Shown here one piece after another: positions 34,070 to 48,109 of a DNA stretch of 64,000 nt (its first letter is position 1; every line of letters starts with the position of its first letter). Source of the DNA: Diplocarpon mali (lineage: Eukaryota > Ascomycota > Leotiomycetes > Helotiales > Drepanopezizaceae); assembly GCA_024741835.1 (NCBI GenBank), contig JAENRP010000011.1:242300-306299 (forward strand), in the 5' to 3' direction. A program made the translations under genes and the position numbers. The notes under the pieces were generated by a model that was not told the DNA's origin, did not search any database, and was given only the letters and a program-made list of their open reading frames with translations.

Positions 34070-36828
34070 TTCTGGAGAAAAGAAATTTTATGTCTTTGCA
34101 TGATACCCTTCTCATTGGCCTTTGGTGGTAGCGGCAAAATAACCAGATAAATACAAAAGTAAATCGTATTCCTTGGTCTCTGTCCTTGGCCTATTCTGAA
34201 CCCTGTTTATGACTAATTGTAATTAAATGTGAATCGCATGCTGCCGTCGTACCTCGTCACTAGCATGATCTCTTTTCGGCGAAAGATTTGGATAAGTGAG
34301 TAAAGCTTTTGGTCACGACGCCTCGAGCCATCACCATCATCGAGTCTTTTGATCCGTATCATATGCTAAGTATGGAAATATCTAGTTGAAACTAGATAAT
34401 AATTTCATATTTCCTCTTACTTTACAATTGATCTTGTTTCTATTTTCATTTGATCCCTCTCGTACGCTTGAGTACTCTCCTGCCTGTCCCTTGTCTACCG
34501 AGACCCGTCTTCCCAAAAGCAGACGCAGATTCTCAGAATAACATATCAGCACCCTCGCTTAATCTTCAGCTCTCCTCATCGTCGCAACGTCGTAGATAAA
34601 CGAAATCTGGAGATATGTCCTTTATCAAGGGCTTGACTCAAATTCATGTCATTAGGCGTTGGTGTTAGGATCAAAATACGTTCAAGATAATGGCTTATTC
34701 CCAGTCCGATCCAAGATCTGGCTAATCCCGCTGGCTGCTTTTCTCTTCGTAACGATGGATATGTGCCTGTCCGCACCGTAAATAACATGGAACTAATTGT
34801 ACTTACGAGTGCCATCGAATTCAACTGGCCATAAGCTTTCTTATGCTCAGGAGCCGACCTACCAGAAACTTACAAGGTAGCAAATAAGTTTGGGGCTGTA
34901 CAAAAGTGATCCAGGAAAATCAATTTACCTAAGAGCAATTCTTGTAGATTTCATGCAGCGGAATATATTTCATGAAGTCTCAGATGATTGAGCCTCTTAT
35001 GGCATAGTAGCCACATTCCACGACAACCTACGATCAACATCGTGTGGCATGTCAGCAACAATTTAGCCAACACTATGTCAGCACGTTACGAGCTCTGCTT
35101 ACATACGCTGACCTCCGCTTTTACAATTATCGGACCGATTGAAACGATTTCTAAGAATTATTGTGTGATTACCCTTCAAAGCCTTTGTCTTGCAAACAGA
35201 GTAGTCAAAAGCCTGCGTCAGATAGCTTGTAATTATACAAAAGCACCGATCCCGAAGCGTTCACTAAATACACAGAATTGGCTCTTCAATTCAAACCTAG
35301 TTTTAGCTTAACCCCTCACACTGTGCTATTCTCTCCAACCGATTCCGACATGTACTGCCGAGCGTTGAGACGGGTTCGGAACGGTCATTGCGCGATTCCT
35401 GACAAAGAATGACCATTTGGCACGCTTTCACATGGAATCCAAACCATTTATGGAAATCAAACCCTGCTTCAGATACCCTACTGAACTCAAAGTACAAAAT
35501 TGTTCTGCTGTACCGCTCGCACCTGATATCATAACATCACTTCAAAGCATTCCAAACCTCAGCCATCTTGGTCCAAACACCTACACTTGTATTCAGCCAT
35601 AAGGCTACTTCAAGGCAGCCGGACCACAACCCAGAACAGTCCGTGGACTTGCGTATTCCCAAAAATAATACTTTCAATCCTCGACGACTATCCTGCCACT
35701 TTTACAAATCCCACAGCGCGACTCGTGCGTCTCAGCCAAAGCTGTTTCCTTGGACCTGGTATCGTCAAAGTCGAGAATATATATTCCACCCAGCAGAGAC
35801 CTTGGACCTCGGCCACGACTGCGGTCTGACGTGAGATCCAAACACCTGTGCCCGATCTACAGGTAGCGATAATCTATATTATAAAAATACGTCTGTCGGT
35901 CGCTCAATCGCTGCCGTCACTCTTACTGCAAGATCAAGATCAAGATAAAGGGCAATCAATAATAAATCTCAAAAAGAAGAACGTCCAACTTTCGCTAATA
36001 GCTATTTTCAAGCACCGATACCAGGACCAAGATAAACGGAATATATGTCTAAGACCCAGTGCTTCCCTTGCGCTTATCTTCGTGTTCGTTGTGTGCATGG
36101 TTTGGGCAGCATCCCTAGCATCGGGAACGACTGGCATGGCTTCACGGAGAACGTGTGGCAGATCTCGGCTAATCCGTGCATGTAAACATCGACCAGTTTG
36201 CGTCTACCAGCCCTGGGCAGTTTTTAGGGTACAGGAATTTCTGCTAGCAAATCTACTAGCAGAGATGCTTACGTATCGTGGCTCCTTCACCGGAGAAAAA
36301 AGAAAAGAAAGGAAGGACGATCTGTGGGTGTTGAGGCAGTGAGGATGGGTGACTTGAGCGAAGATGAGGTGCGTTGGAACATGGAAGTGGTAATTAAATT
36401 GGTAAAGGGGAAACAAAAGACTGTTGAGTATTTTGTTTCTAAGTGAAATCCCAAGAATATCATGTGATAATGGTGGCATATTCCACTGATGAGTTATGAC
36501 TTCTGGGTATGTTTACTGTGTTAGCAATTTGGTGGCCAAAACTGGAAAGATGAGATCGCCTACCTTATTCAATAAGGGGGTTCGAAGCGAGAAACGTGCG
36601 TTACGGTAGGTCGTCAATAATAGAAGCGACAGTGCTAAGCGAGAATTTAATTTCGACAACAGCGTTTAAATTCAAAAACGATTATAGTCCCAAGGCAAAG
36701 ACTTGAGGCTGTGTATGCCCAGGACAGGACTTATCATATCTACAGGACGCTGCACCAAGACACAACTTTTGTTACCCTCTCAACGCCGACGCAAATGCAT
36801 CTTTCCATTCAATCCCACAGGTATCTAT
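34070..36828. other. 2.8-kb gene-free convergent interval
   Basis: Lies between the 3' ends of the karyopherin (+) and ADE5,7 (-), unusually long for convergent genes here. The longest frame (35848-36342) reads as low-complexity translation of noncoding DNA. A TATTATAAAA-like motif is at about 35876-35886. No gene or RNA recognised. Confidence 0.5.
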
Positions 36829-39622
36829 TCATTCCCATGACTCCAGATTTTGCAAAACACAACCCTCACCCTCCCTCTTCACCAGCTTGCCGATAGCAAA
36901 CACTTTCTCACCCGCGGTCTCCAAGTCCTTTGTAGTCTGCGCAGCATCCATCTTGCTAACAACCAATACCATACCTATGCCCGTATTGAAAGTACGACCC
37001 ATCTCCGTGCCAGATACGTTCCCAACTTTCTTCAGCCATTGGAACACGGGCGGTAGCGTCCACTTCGAGACGTCTATTTCGGCTGCTAGGTGACTGGGCA
37101 GCATACGTGGGATGTTTTCTATGAGCCCGCCGCCGGTGATGTGCGAGAGACCTTTGGCGGCGCGCTTCTTGATTACTTCGAGGAGCGGGGCCACGTAGAT
37201 GCGTGTTGGTGTGAGTAGACTGAGACCGGTTGAGATGGATGCATCCCAGGGTGCGGGCTCGTCATAGGAGAGTTTGGCTCGTGCGACAATTTTGCGCACT
37301 AGGGAGAATCCATTTGAGTGTAGCCCGTTACTCTTCAATCCTAGCAACACGTCACCCTCGATCATCTCAGCCTTCAGTGGTAGCGCCAGCTCCTTTCTCA
37401 TGGTACCGATAGCTGCGCCGGCCGCATCGTAATCCTCTCCCTTGTACATGCCCGGCATCTCGGCTGTCTCGCCTCCAACGAGTGCACAGTTTGATTGCCG
37501 GCAGCCTTTCGCAACACCCTCGACAAACGCGGCGGCGTGCTCGGCGTTCAGCTTGCTGCAGCCGTAGTAGTCGAGGAACATGAGGGGTTCAGCGCCTTGT
37601 ACGACGAGGTCGTTGACGTTCATTGCCACGAGGTCAATACCGACTGTGTCGTGCTTGTGCATGGCTTGTGCGATCATGAGCTTGGTTCCGACGCCGTCAA
37701 TGGCACCGACCTGAGGATGTTAATATGTTGCTTATAACATGGGGAAACCATTTGAATCATTCGATTGATTGAAACGCCAACTTACAAGGACAGGAGCTCC
37801 AGCATATCCAGCTTTGTCCAAATCGACCTCACCACCGAATCCACCAATTTCGGCATCGGCTCCAGGTCTCTTAGTAGATGCGACAGCCTGATTGTGTAAA
37901 TCAGTTGATTTTTCTGATTGGATCCGGCTGAACAAGAACTTACAGCTTTGATACGTTCCACGAACTTATTTCCCCCCTCGATGTTTACACCCGCAGATGC
38001 ATAAGTAAGGGCCTCTTGAATGGAAACCGGAGGATTGAAGGCTCTATGGGCAATGTCCTTTCTGTAGAACATCTTGTCAAACTTGATAGATTCGACGCCT
38101 GAAAAAATAAGCTTTCACAGTCCCAGAGTATGTTTGACATCGAGGAGAAATCAAATAACGGTTCCACTTCTGAGAATCAGAATGCTTACCGGTATATGCA
38201 TTCTTGACTGCCTGCTCTAATGTTTCCGCGGTGGATTGTGCAGCAATGACACGACCTCCAGAAGTTTGCAATTTGCCATCAGTGATGGCAGTCCCAGCGT
38301 GGAAAATGTTCGTGCCCGCGGGTGAAGAATTGACCATCATAAGGGTCCCCTTCGCATAATCTCCGGGATATCCACCAGCTGCCACCACGACTGTTGCACT
38401 AAATTTATCGTCAACCTTGATGTCTAAGGAGTCAAGATCCCCAGCAACACAGGCAAGCATGATCTCAGCCAAGTCTGCGTCTTTGCTCATTAAAGGCAAG
38501 AGAGTCTGGGTCTCGGGATCTCCAAATCGAACGTTGTATTCCAACACCTTTGGGCCGCTTTTGGTGATCATGAGTCCCGTGAACAAAGTGCCGACCATTT
38601 TCATTCTCTCCTTCCTCATGCCATCGATTGTCGGTTGCAAGATTGACTGCTCAATCTCTGCAATCAACTCTTTCGAGGCGATCTTGGTAGGTGCGTAACA
38701 TCCCATGCCACCGGTATTTGGTCCCTGGTCCCCATCGAAAATTCTCTTGTGATCCTGAGCAGGAGGAAGTGACCGAATCGTATGCCCGTCAGTAAAACTC
38801 AAGATGCTAAGCTCATCACCCTCCAGGAATTCCTCAATAACCACTTCGTCTCCAGCAGACCCAAATTCCTTATTCAACATGATTTCCTTCAGAGCAGCTT
38901 GTGCCTCTTCTTTGGTTGTAGGAATAATCACGCCCTTTCCAGCAGCCAGCCCACTCGCCTTCAGTACAACACTATGATCGATGTTATCGAGATATTTCTT
39001 CGCGGATTCGTAGTCCGAGAAGTTCTCGTAGGCAGCTGTGGCAATGTTGTGTCTCTTCATGAAGTCTTTGGAAAATGTTTTGCTTCCCTCCATTCGCGCT
39101 GCGAGCTTCGAAGGGCCATAGCATGGGATGCCGACGGTGCGGAAATATCCTTCGATTCCGTCTACAAGAGGTGCTTCTGGTCCAGGAACGACAAGGTTGA
39201 TCTGATTGTGTTGGGCGAATGCTACAAGGCCTGGGTAGTCGTCTGCCTGTAGTGATACGAGTTAGTGCTCTACTCCAAGATTCCCACCAAGTCTCTCTAA
39301 ATTTAGACAATGTGTAGAAGTCATCTACGAATGGATGTCCAAGTCGTAGCTACCCACGGCAGATGAGAATCGGACATCACAGAATAGGAGTGGAATATTA
39401 GGATTGTACCTTGACGCTGGTCTCGTTTCGTGTCTTTGGGCACGTAGCAGTACCTCCATTACCTGGCACCTGTATGCATGAGCTCACCTCTCCCTTCAAG
39501 AGTTCCTTGTGTTGGAAACGTACAGCAATTATAGACTCGACCCGTGGAGACTGGCTCAGCTTCCACGCAATGGCGTTCTCGCGACCCCCGTTGCCCACCA
39601 GCAGGACTCGAATTGGACCCAT
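36829..39622 (-). CDS. ADE5,7: Bifunctional GAR synthetase / AIR synthetase
   Basis: Purine biosynthesis enzyme that makes glycinamide ribotide (step 2, GARS) and closes the imidazole ring of AIR (step 5, AIRS). Six exons on the minus strand: 39622-39524, 39469-39410, 39246-38190, 38098-37944, 37887-37786, 37710-36829; 784 residues, normal for fungi. The GARS part opens with [20 protein letters not shown] and contains the ATP-grasp region ([60 protein letters not shown]). The AIRS part starts at about residue 450 ([18 protein letters not shown]) with [47 protein letters not shown] and [16 protein letters not shown]. Four of the five introns are 48-75 nt. Divergent from THR1. Confidence 0.97.
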
Positions 39623-41144
39623 GTTTGATATCCTATCAGTCTCTTTGGTTGTGTAGTTCTACCCAAGCCCAAGTCGAACCAGGTTATTGGAAATTGATTT
39701 CTGCGAGATGTGGCATAGAATTTTGGACGACGCAACTTTTTCAACAGAAAGCTGACTTTCAAAAATATTTTCTAGGGTTTAGCGTTTCAAATGGCGGGGT
39801 TCTGAAGTAGTGGAGGGGTCAGAATTAATGTTGACTTGCCTAAACTCCATCAGGAAAAGCGCCGTCTTACACCAAGACCGTCGGATATGTTACGGTGTAG
39901 CGACGACAGGGTCATAATAATGAAGCAGAGTTGCCAAGAACATCCTGGCTGCCAGGTGCCCCGGCTGTAAGGCTGAGGGAATGATCATTTTCTCAATCCT
40001 TTTCCCGTGTCGATATACCTGTGCCATTCGTTGCCTCTTTGTACTTCTTTCGTGACCTTTATCTTGCTTCATCTTGCTGCATCTCTTTTGAACCTCTCTT
40101 CAAGCGTGGAGGCTTCGAGGAAAGCTTAAAGCACCAGCTCCTCTTCATCTGACCCAGGTTATGGGGGACACAAGCCGATCTTTGCAGGCTGAACCTGAGC
40201 TGTTCGTCTTATTATCTGTACACTCCACTAATGGAATCTGGAGATGACTCCGAATGAAAGAGGCAGAAAGCATGCTTTGAGTCTCGAAAGCTGCCGAACA
40301 GATGGCGCCTATCTCATTAGCTCATTACTTTGGCTCTTTGTCGGCTTCACAGAGCCCGGTACAAGCTCCAAACACTGGTGAGCAACTTAAAAAAACAGGT
40401 ACCTCTCCGGCATGGGATCTCAATCATTGCTCCCGCTGCAATTATCCTGACCTTCTGGCATTTTCGATGAAAAGTTCTTCTATCATAGTATCATCAGACG
40501 CCTCCGAAGCTCCCACATGCCGACTCCCGATGTCAATCCCTGCCTGGAGATTGCCTGTGTCGAACTGACAAACGTAGCGAAAGCGGTTCAGATAATTGGT
40601 GGGCCGCTGCTCGGCAATAATCCAACAGCCATTGTGTGGCCTCGGAAACCGACGATGAATTTGGTGGCTGTTTACTGTCGATAATAGCTGTCGAGAGTAA
40701 TGGTAGCTTGCCGGAGATAGTAGGAATCTGTCTCTCCTGTATCAGGACGAAACCAGGCAGTAATAGGCACCAATCCCATCCATGTCTATTATTTTAAAAT
40801 AGCAGACGAAAGGGTGACTCGGCGAAAGAAATGGTGCAATGAGGTGGTAGATAGAAGAGCGGATGGGGTAATCTTTCCCAGCTGGTATGCGCTATGGTAC
40901 AATGAAACTCAATATTTGTTGCTGGTGTTTAAGTGGGCCTCGCTCATCGCACTTTGCCACTTTGAAAGACTTGTGAAGCCGGCGAGAATCCACAAGTTTC
41001 AAGTGACTCCCAAGTTATCGTCCGACTTTGTGGTAGTGGGGCCAGTGGGGGAGGCGCAATTGATGATTATATGCCCCTCGACTAGCCCTCTTCCCGCACT
41101 CTTCATTGGAGCTTCCAGCCCTCAATCTCCACTGCAAAAATTCA
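39623..41144. promoter_or_regulatory. ADE5,7/THR1 divergent upstream region
   Basis: 1.5 kb between divergent biosynthetic genes. TGACTC motifs occur at 40815 and 41004. An 88-codon ATG frame at 40302-40568 has no recognisable motifs and I do not call it. Confidence 0.5.
41004..41010 (+). promoter_or_regulatory. CPRE/Gcn4-like site upstream of THR1
   Basis: TGACTCC, six of seven bases of the TGACTCA element bound by Gcn4/CpcA, about 135 nt before the THR1 start; a second TGACTCG is at 40815. Amino-acid genes are usual targets of cross-pathway control, but the match is imperfect. Confidence 0.3.
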
Positions 41145-42315
41145 ATGATCACAATAAGTGTGTGCAAACCCCCGATCCGCAAACAACTGATCCCTCTAAT
41201 ACCGCTGCAGAAGTACCCTGTTCCTCAGCCAACATCGGCCCTGGCTTCGACGTAATCGGGCTTGCGCTCTCCATCTGGCTCGAGGTCCGCGTCGACATCA
41301 GAGACACCCCCACGCAAGCACCAATCAATTTCACAGTCACGTACGAAGGCGAGGGCGCCGGCGAGGTCCCGCTCAGCGCCGACAGCAATCTCATTACCCG
41401 CACCGCCCTGTACGTGCTGCGATGCCACGGCCAGCGCGCATTCCCTGCGGAGACGAAGGTCCATATCACAAACCCCATCCCGCTGGGCAGGGGCTTGGGC
41501 TCGTCTGGTGCGGCGGTCGTCGCGGGCGTGGTGCTGGGAAACGAGGTAGGAAAGTTGGGTCTGACGAAGGCGCGGATGCTGGATTATTGCTTGATGATTG
41601 GTATGTGATGTCCCTCTCAGCAACCAGTCACCATCACTGTGTGTTCACCAAGTGTTGATAAATGCATACAGAACGTCACCCAGACAACGTAGCAGCAGCT
41701 CTCTACGGCGGTTTTGTAGGCACCTACCTCAACGACCTCAGCCCCGATGATACATCTCGCAAAGAAATCCCCCTCAGCGAAGTCCTCCCCGAACCCGCCG
41801 GCGGTCTCGACACGGGCCTGCCGCCCCCGGAACCACCCCTCGGCATTGGCCACTACATGAAGTTTCCCTGGGCGCCCGAGATCAAAGCCATAGCCATCAT
41901 CCCGCACTTCGAAGTCGCAACCGCGAAAGCGAGATCTGTGCTCCCCGACTCGTACTCCAGAGCCGACGTGGTGTTCAACCTGCAGAGGATAGCGCTGCTG
42001 CCGTTGGCGTTGGGGAGGAGCCCGCCGGATGCGGAGCAGATCTATCTTGCGATGCAGGATAAAGTGCACCAGCCGTACCGCCAGGGACTGATTCCTGGCT
42101 TACCGGAGATTCTGCAGAGTGTCACGCCTAAGTCGCATCCGGGGCTCTGTGGGATATGTTTGTCGGGGGCTGGACCGACGATATTGGCGCTGGCGACCGA
42201 GAACTTTGATGGGATTGCGAAGGTCATCCTCGATATGTTTGCGAAGAAGGATATCAAGTGCGATTGGAAGCTGTTGGAGCCTGCCGAAGAGGGGACCACG
42301 GTCTCCTACAGCTAG
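41145..42315 (+). CDS. THR1: Homoserine kinase
   Basis: Phosphorylates L-homoserine with ATP, the penultimate step of threonine synthesis; GHMP kinase family. Three exons: 41145-41157, 41211-41600, 41672-42315; 348 residues. Exon 1 is only 13 nt (M-I-T-I plus one base); the splice restores MITIKVPCSSANIGPGFDVI, the expected start of the family. The GHMP ATP-binding loop is PIPLGRGLGSSGAAVVAG. The C-terminal GHMP motif is LCGICLSGAGPTILAL. Without splicing, the frame continues upstream through non-homologous sequence to a GTG, which I reject. An insertion rich in Pro (PEPAGGLDTGLPPPEPPLGI) after GGFVGTYLNDL is common in filamentous fungi. Length fits the family. Confidence 0.96.
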
Positions 42316-42603
42316 AACCGAATATGCCCTTGAATTTATTCGGGAATCGTGTGGTGTTGAAGTGACTAGCTGTAGTTCCAGGCCCAGCACAACTTGTACG
42401 CGTATTATTTTCCTGATCCAAGCCAGCTTAACGGGCTCTGCATCCTGAGCTCGATACCGTAAGCTATAACCATAACGCCCCGTAACAATTCATACATAGA
42501 GCCACCGCTGCTTCGCATGTTCTTCGGTAGCCAGTCCATCTAGTAATAGGCTCAATAAATCCGACCCAGCGACAAATTCAAGCGCACAACCCACCCAATA
42601 CAC

Positions 42604-43368
<765 letters not shown>

Positions 43369-43853
43369 CTTGGCGGGGGTGTCAAGGTCGAGGTAAGGGA
43401 TGTTTGGAATGCGCCACGCGACGGAATGCTAGGGGAGGTCAGTTCGCGCATGCGCACGCACAATTCTCCTTGATGAAGACCCCGCGTACTGGGGTATACT
43501 CCGTGGTTCTCAGAAAATGAGGGTATCCACACTGTGGTACTCGGAGTGGCGCGCAAGCAGAAGGTTTCGTGTAGTCGCGAAATCGCCATGTTTACTTTGC
43601 ACTGCAGGGATGTGGCTGGCCAAAGGACAGAACTGTGGCGTCTCACATATATGTGCACCGCCACATCTTATCGTCCGACTGCACGCCAACCCCGAAGAGG
43701 CCACTTCAATCACATCCGACGAACAAAGAGCAGCGCAACACTCTCTCATTCTCGTTCTCTCCTCATATCCAAACTATACTCCTACCATAAAATCTACACG
43801 ATCGAACTTATCAACAACTCAGCCCATCAGAACCACAGCATAGACAACCCATC
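43369..43853. promoter_or_regulatory. CENP-A/DER1 divergent promoter
   Basis: 485 nt between start codons of divergent genes. No further ORF with support. The 3' portion before DER1 is A/C-rich as in fungal leaders. Confidence 0.5.
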
Positions 43854-44765
43854 ATGGACCAAATGATGGGAGGAGGAGACGGTGGTATGGGCGGCCAGGC
43901 CGGATTTCCGCTCGAGCAATGGTTCTGGGAGATGCCGCTCTGCACGCGCTGGTGGACGACGGCAACAGTCCTCACGAGTGCGCTGGTGCAGTGCCAGATC
44001 GTGACGCCGTTCCAGCTGTTCTACAGCTTCAGAGCTGTGTTCTCCAAGTCGCAGGTAAGCTAGACGCCGACCCCTCATCCGATCTCAGCTCCAGGACTCC
44101 CGAACCTTCCGACGAAGCAGGATTATTTTTACTTCCGACAACTATGTTCTTCGATCATCAGTCTGGACAGCGGGATATGAGCTTGACTCGGTGCTGATGC
44201 GTTGCAGTATTGGCGCCTCCTCACAACATTCCTCTACTTCGGACCTCTCTCCTTAGACCTCGTCTTCCATGTCTTCTTCCTAACTCGCTACTCTCGTCTC
44301 CTCGAAGAATCTTCCGGCCGCTCTCCCGCTCGCTTCTCCTGGCTGCTCCTCTACTCAACAACTTGTCTCATTTGCATTTCTCCGCTTGTATCTATGCCAT
44401 TCCTGGGCCACCCGCTGAGCTCAACACTTGTTTACATCTGGTCGCGCCGCAACCCTGACACGCGACTGTCGTTCCTTGGCCTGCTGGTCTTTACTGCCCC
44501 ATACCTGCCGTGGGTGTTGATGCTGTTCAGTCTAGTGGTGCATGGTACCGTACCCAAGGATGAAATTATGGGGGTGGTAATCGGGCATGTGTGGTATTTC
44601 TTCAGCGATGTATATCCGCCTCTTCATGGAGGGTCGAGGCCGTTCGATCCGCCGATGTGGTGGAGGAGGATCTTTGATGGACGGCCGGCGCACAGAGAGG
44701 ATACTGCGGATGCGATCAACAACGAGATTGCCGTTGCTGCGGCTCCTGGCCCGGAAGTCAGGTAG
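43854..44765 (+). CDS. DER1: Derlin (ER-associated degradation)
   Basis: Derlin-family rhomboid pseudoprotease that helps extract misfolded proteins from the ER. Two exons: 43854-44054 and 44208-44765; 252 residues. After a Gly/Met-rich start, the family core begins EQWFWEMPLCTRWWTTATVL, continues FQLFYSFRAVFSKSQYWRLL and TTFLYFGPLSLDLVFHVFFL with YSRLLEE. Later helices include LLYSTTCLICISPLVSMPFL and LSFLGLLVFTAPYLPWVLML. GHVWYFFSDVYPPLHGGSRP is the conserved derlin loop before the cytosolic tail. Four or more hydrophobic helices are visible; the rhomboid catalytic Ser/His are absent as expected. The tail ends acidic with no obvious p97-binding SHP box. Confidence 0.94.
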
Positions 44766-44892
44766 CGAGCGATGGGATAGACAGTGATATTGATGCATGC
44801 ATTGGGAGTTTTGGGTAGCACAGGTTGCTTGAATACATTGTGCAGAGCATTGGGTTGAGGCGTTCGCAAATGATACCATTCCTTCATACCAC

Positions 44893-46097
44893 TCACGTGT
44901 CGTGGTCTATCACTTGTCCTGAGCTTTCGGCCTCTTCATCTTTCTCTTCGAGCTCACCGGCCGCGACTGGAAAATGTAGGTGTTTCCAGTCTTCCAGCTC
45001 TTCAATGATTGACCGTAGCCGGTCTCTTATGCTCTCAATCGCATAGCTTCCCAGCAATAGTCTCAGTGGTGGATACGAGCAATGCCCCAGCTGCCACACC
45101 AACTCGGCACACTTCACAGCACTAGTAGGCTGTTTATCCCCCAACCACTGCACCATCCTCTTTGCATGGAGCGCAGGACTCGTGGCATGTGAATACGGCT
45201 CACTCGCTGGCTTGATCAAGAAGTGTCCCCAGGTAGGCAAAGGACTCGACTCCCAGTCTGGCTCATCCCTCCTGACTAAACCCGGCTCTACAAGCGTAGC
45301 CTTAATATTGAACGAGTCTATCTCATATAACATTGCCTCGACCATCCCCTCCACCGCGTACTTCGTTGCACAGTACGGTCCCAGCCCCGGAACCCCCAAG
45401 GCTCCACTCGTCGAGCTAAAGATCAGATACCTGCCCGCGCCCTGCTCGCGGAAGTAGGGCAGGCTCGATTGAATTATATGCAAAGTCCCCATGAAATTCG
45501 TCTCGAACTGGTTTCGCAGCTCGTGGTCGTCCTGGTCCTCGCACGCCCCGATCACCCCGTACCCTGAGCAGTTGACAATGATGTCGACGTGTCCGAAATG
45601 CTTGATGGCTGTCTCGATGACTTCGTTCACGGATTCTCGTGCTCGTACATCGCAGAGGGTGCCGAGGCAGTTGGGATGCCAGTTCTGCATCGAGGCCAGC
45701 GTATTCTCAAAGGTGCGGCCTACGGCGCATACGAGGTCGCCTTGGTTGAGGCAGGATCGCACGAGGCTACGACCCATATGTCCTGTGCTGCCGAAGATCT
45801 GGATATGTCAGTGAGATGTTGTGGAGGGTTACAGAAGCACAGCTTTGTGTCGCACAACAGCTCCGAAAGGTGCGAATTCCACGAGAGCAGACTCACGATC
45901 CACACCATCTGCTTCGCCGGGTTCCCTGGGCCTGGCGGGTCGCAGCTCAGCGGCAGCTGCAGCTTCGACTTGCTGGCATTACTGTCTGCGGGCGACATGG
46001 CGGCGTCAACAACATCGCCATTATCGAGAAGACTCGTTTCGGTCAGCGGGTCGAGCTCCGAGATGTTTGGGGGCGGGAGGAGGTCTGTGAATTCCAT
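44893..46097 (-). CDS. Short-chain dehydrogenase/reductase
   Basis: Classical SDR of unknown substrate, in the retinol dehydrogenase/17-beta-HSD-like group. Two exons on the minus strand: 46097-45897 and 45798-44893; 368 residues. A 67-residue acidic N-terminal extension (exon 1) precedes the Rossmann fold, which starts MVWIIFGSTGHMGRSLVRSC; the glycine motif is GSTGHMG rather than TGxxxGIG. Then come LCDVRARES (cofactor Asp), IIVNCSGYG (NNAG equivalent with Cys replacing Asn/Ala), ISS-type Ser in LIFSSTSGALGVPG and the catalytic YCATK. The C-terminal part is acidic (LEEKDEEAES). Start chosen at the first ATG after upstream stops; longer frames start with TTG only. NADP(H) versus NAD(H) is not decided. 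Confidence 0.88.
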
Positions 46098-48109
46098 GAC
46101 GTATGTCTTCGTGCTACCTGCTCGTCGCAGTTGGCTGCATGCTGCTTTGACGCATGATGACTGAAGAACATGGCAATTTTGCTGGGAGACGCGAAGACGG
46201 CATTGCTGGCGGGACTCGAATGCCAAGGCGCTTGACGAAGAGGTGGGTCCGGGGTACAGATGCAGTACCGAGTTCCGGCAGGGCAGCTTAATAATACAAG
46301 AGTACGTAACATATATATAAGTACTGGCTCCATTGTGCAACTTTACATGGAACCTTACATTTATAATATGTGTACATATATTATTGCTTTCTCTTCTGTG
46401 AGGTCTTTAGCTAAGATAATTAAATCAAATCTAACAGAATGATTGAAATAAATCATTCATTAAATTACACACCGGATCAGTAAGCACGACGCGTCTCACG
46501 TGCTCCCCAGATTTTCTTTTTTCAAAGTCTCTTCGAACCCGATCCGCATGCAAAGTAACTACATCTCTAGCCAAGGACCCGAAAAGAAAGAAAGAAAGAC
46601 TCAGACAGCTCCAACTTATCAGTCGGAAATGCCGCGGACAGCGTGAAGTCACTATGAAAACCAAAACACCCACATCCCTAACAAAGCATGTCATATCTCG
46701 CTGCATGTCAAGTGGTTCTATACTCACAACCTCAACAGTTTCAATGAGCCCACGAACAAATACAGCAGTAAATCCGCAGCAGACGTTACCAGGCCGTAAG
46801 AGCTCAATCTCGTGCAGCTTTGGATCCTAGCAGACAAGCTTCTTCTGCCTCAACACTAGAAGTCCATCATCAAGAGCTGTGGAGGAAATAGGAGAGACCG
46901 CCGTACGACGACCGCGACATTCCCTGTGCGTATAAGTATGCTACCCCTGGCAATTTTACAGAGAAAGCTTGCTGTCGAAAATTGCCTCTTCAAAGTGAGA
47001 AAGGACACAAATCAGACAATATACCAAGGACGTCCAGACGCGCTCTTTGACTTGGCCATCAGACGTCTCTATAACGAAACTTCAAGAATATCTCAGGGTG
47101 CACGGCGTGGATATAACTTTTCCCCCGTGCATTTACCCCTGTACTAATACCGTCAGTGCACTCAGACATCTGATTGTTGATGGTTACTCGTACCATGTGG
47201 CGTCTCTGGACATTGCAAGATATCTGCCCTGGTACCCGAGAAAGCTGCTCGTTAACCCTAACCTTATGAGCTTAACAGCAGCGCGGAGAGGAAATCTTGT
47301 TCAGGAGCCTAGGGAAGATACACTTATAATGTACTCGCACTCTGAGAAGTTACCACGCTACAGAGACAGGTAACGAATAAGGTGCATTAGCCGGATTTTG
47401 TTAACTGAGAAGACATTTTATCTTTACGTTGTTAAACAGCTGGCACAAGGAATGATAATAGAGGACCAAGCGGCTAATTATGGAAATCCCGGAGGCACGC
47501 CAACAGGCACTATCCTTGCGACAGCAGAATCGCCGAGGGTTTGTCTTCTTCATCTTCTATCTTAATTCTTGATATTGAATATGAGTGTGGCTTACAACTG
47601 TTCGGAACAATAGCAGGGTCAGCTCAGTATATATTATATCGATTTTACTCTCCTTATTGAATTTCAACCCTCCGCGGCGCCCCATCTAGTTTGAACCACT
47701 TCCCTTGGTCCCAAGTCCCGTCATTGCTACAAGGTACTGGACCGGCGAGCAGTTATATCACTCCACTGTCCTAGCCGAGGACCGATTCTCGTAGATGACC
47801 CGCAGATTCCAGCCGGCGCCAGATCCCCAGATCATTTCTCGCTTCTGCTAGGCTGAGAGCCTCCATCTCCATTCCCAAGCAAACAAAGCTTGCACGCACC
47901 CACTTAGGGGTCATTACTATCAAGCAGAGAGATTCTTCTGAATAGACACTAACATCGCGTCCGAAATTCCATGCAAGCGAAAGAGGGAAGAAGAGGAACT
48001 CGCAACTATTGTAATAAACTAAAAGTGTTCATCGCCCCGGCTTGGAGTGAGTACCCCAATATCAGCTTCATCTCATCCACTGATTCTTTCCTCTAGCAAC
48101 GTCACGGAG
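46098..48109. other. 2-kb intergenic region, AT-rich
   Basis: Upstream of the SDR gene, with TATA-like repeats at 46310-46320. Frames at 46926-47147 and 47047-47373 lack recognisable features. This begins the gene-poor right part of the window. No gene called. Confidence 0.5.

Noticed and set aside
36570..36600. tRNA gene suggested by GGTTCGAAG
   Set aside because: The B-box match is incomplete and no A-box or cloverleaf could be drawn. I found no convincing tRNA in the window.
40302..40568. 88-codon ATG frame between ADE5,7 and THR1
   Set aside because: No motif, no clear codon bias and it lies in a divergent promoter region.
40814..41144. N-terminal extension of homoserine kinase from a GTG
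   Set aside because: It arises by reading through the 53-nt intron. The 13-nt first exon gives the expected family start MITIKVPCSSANIGPG.
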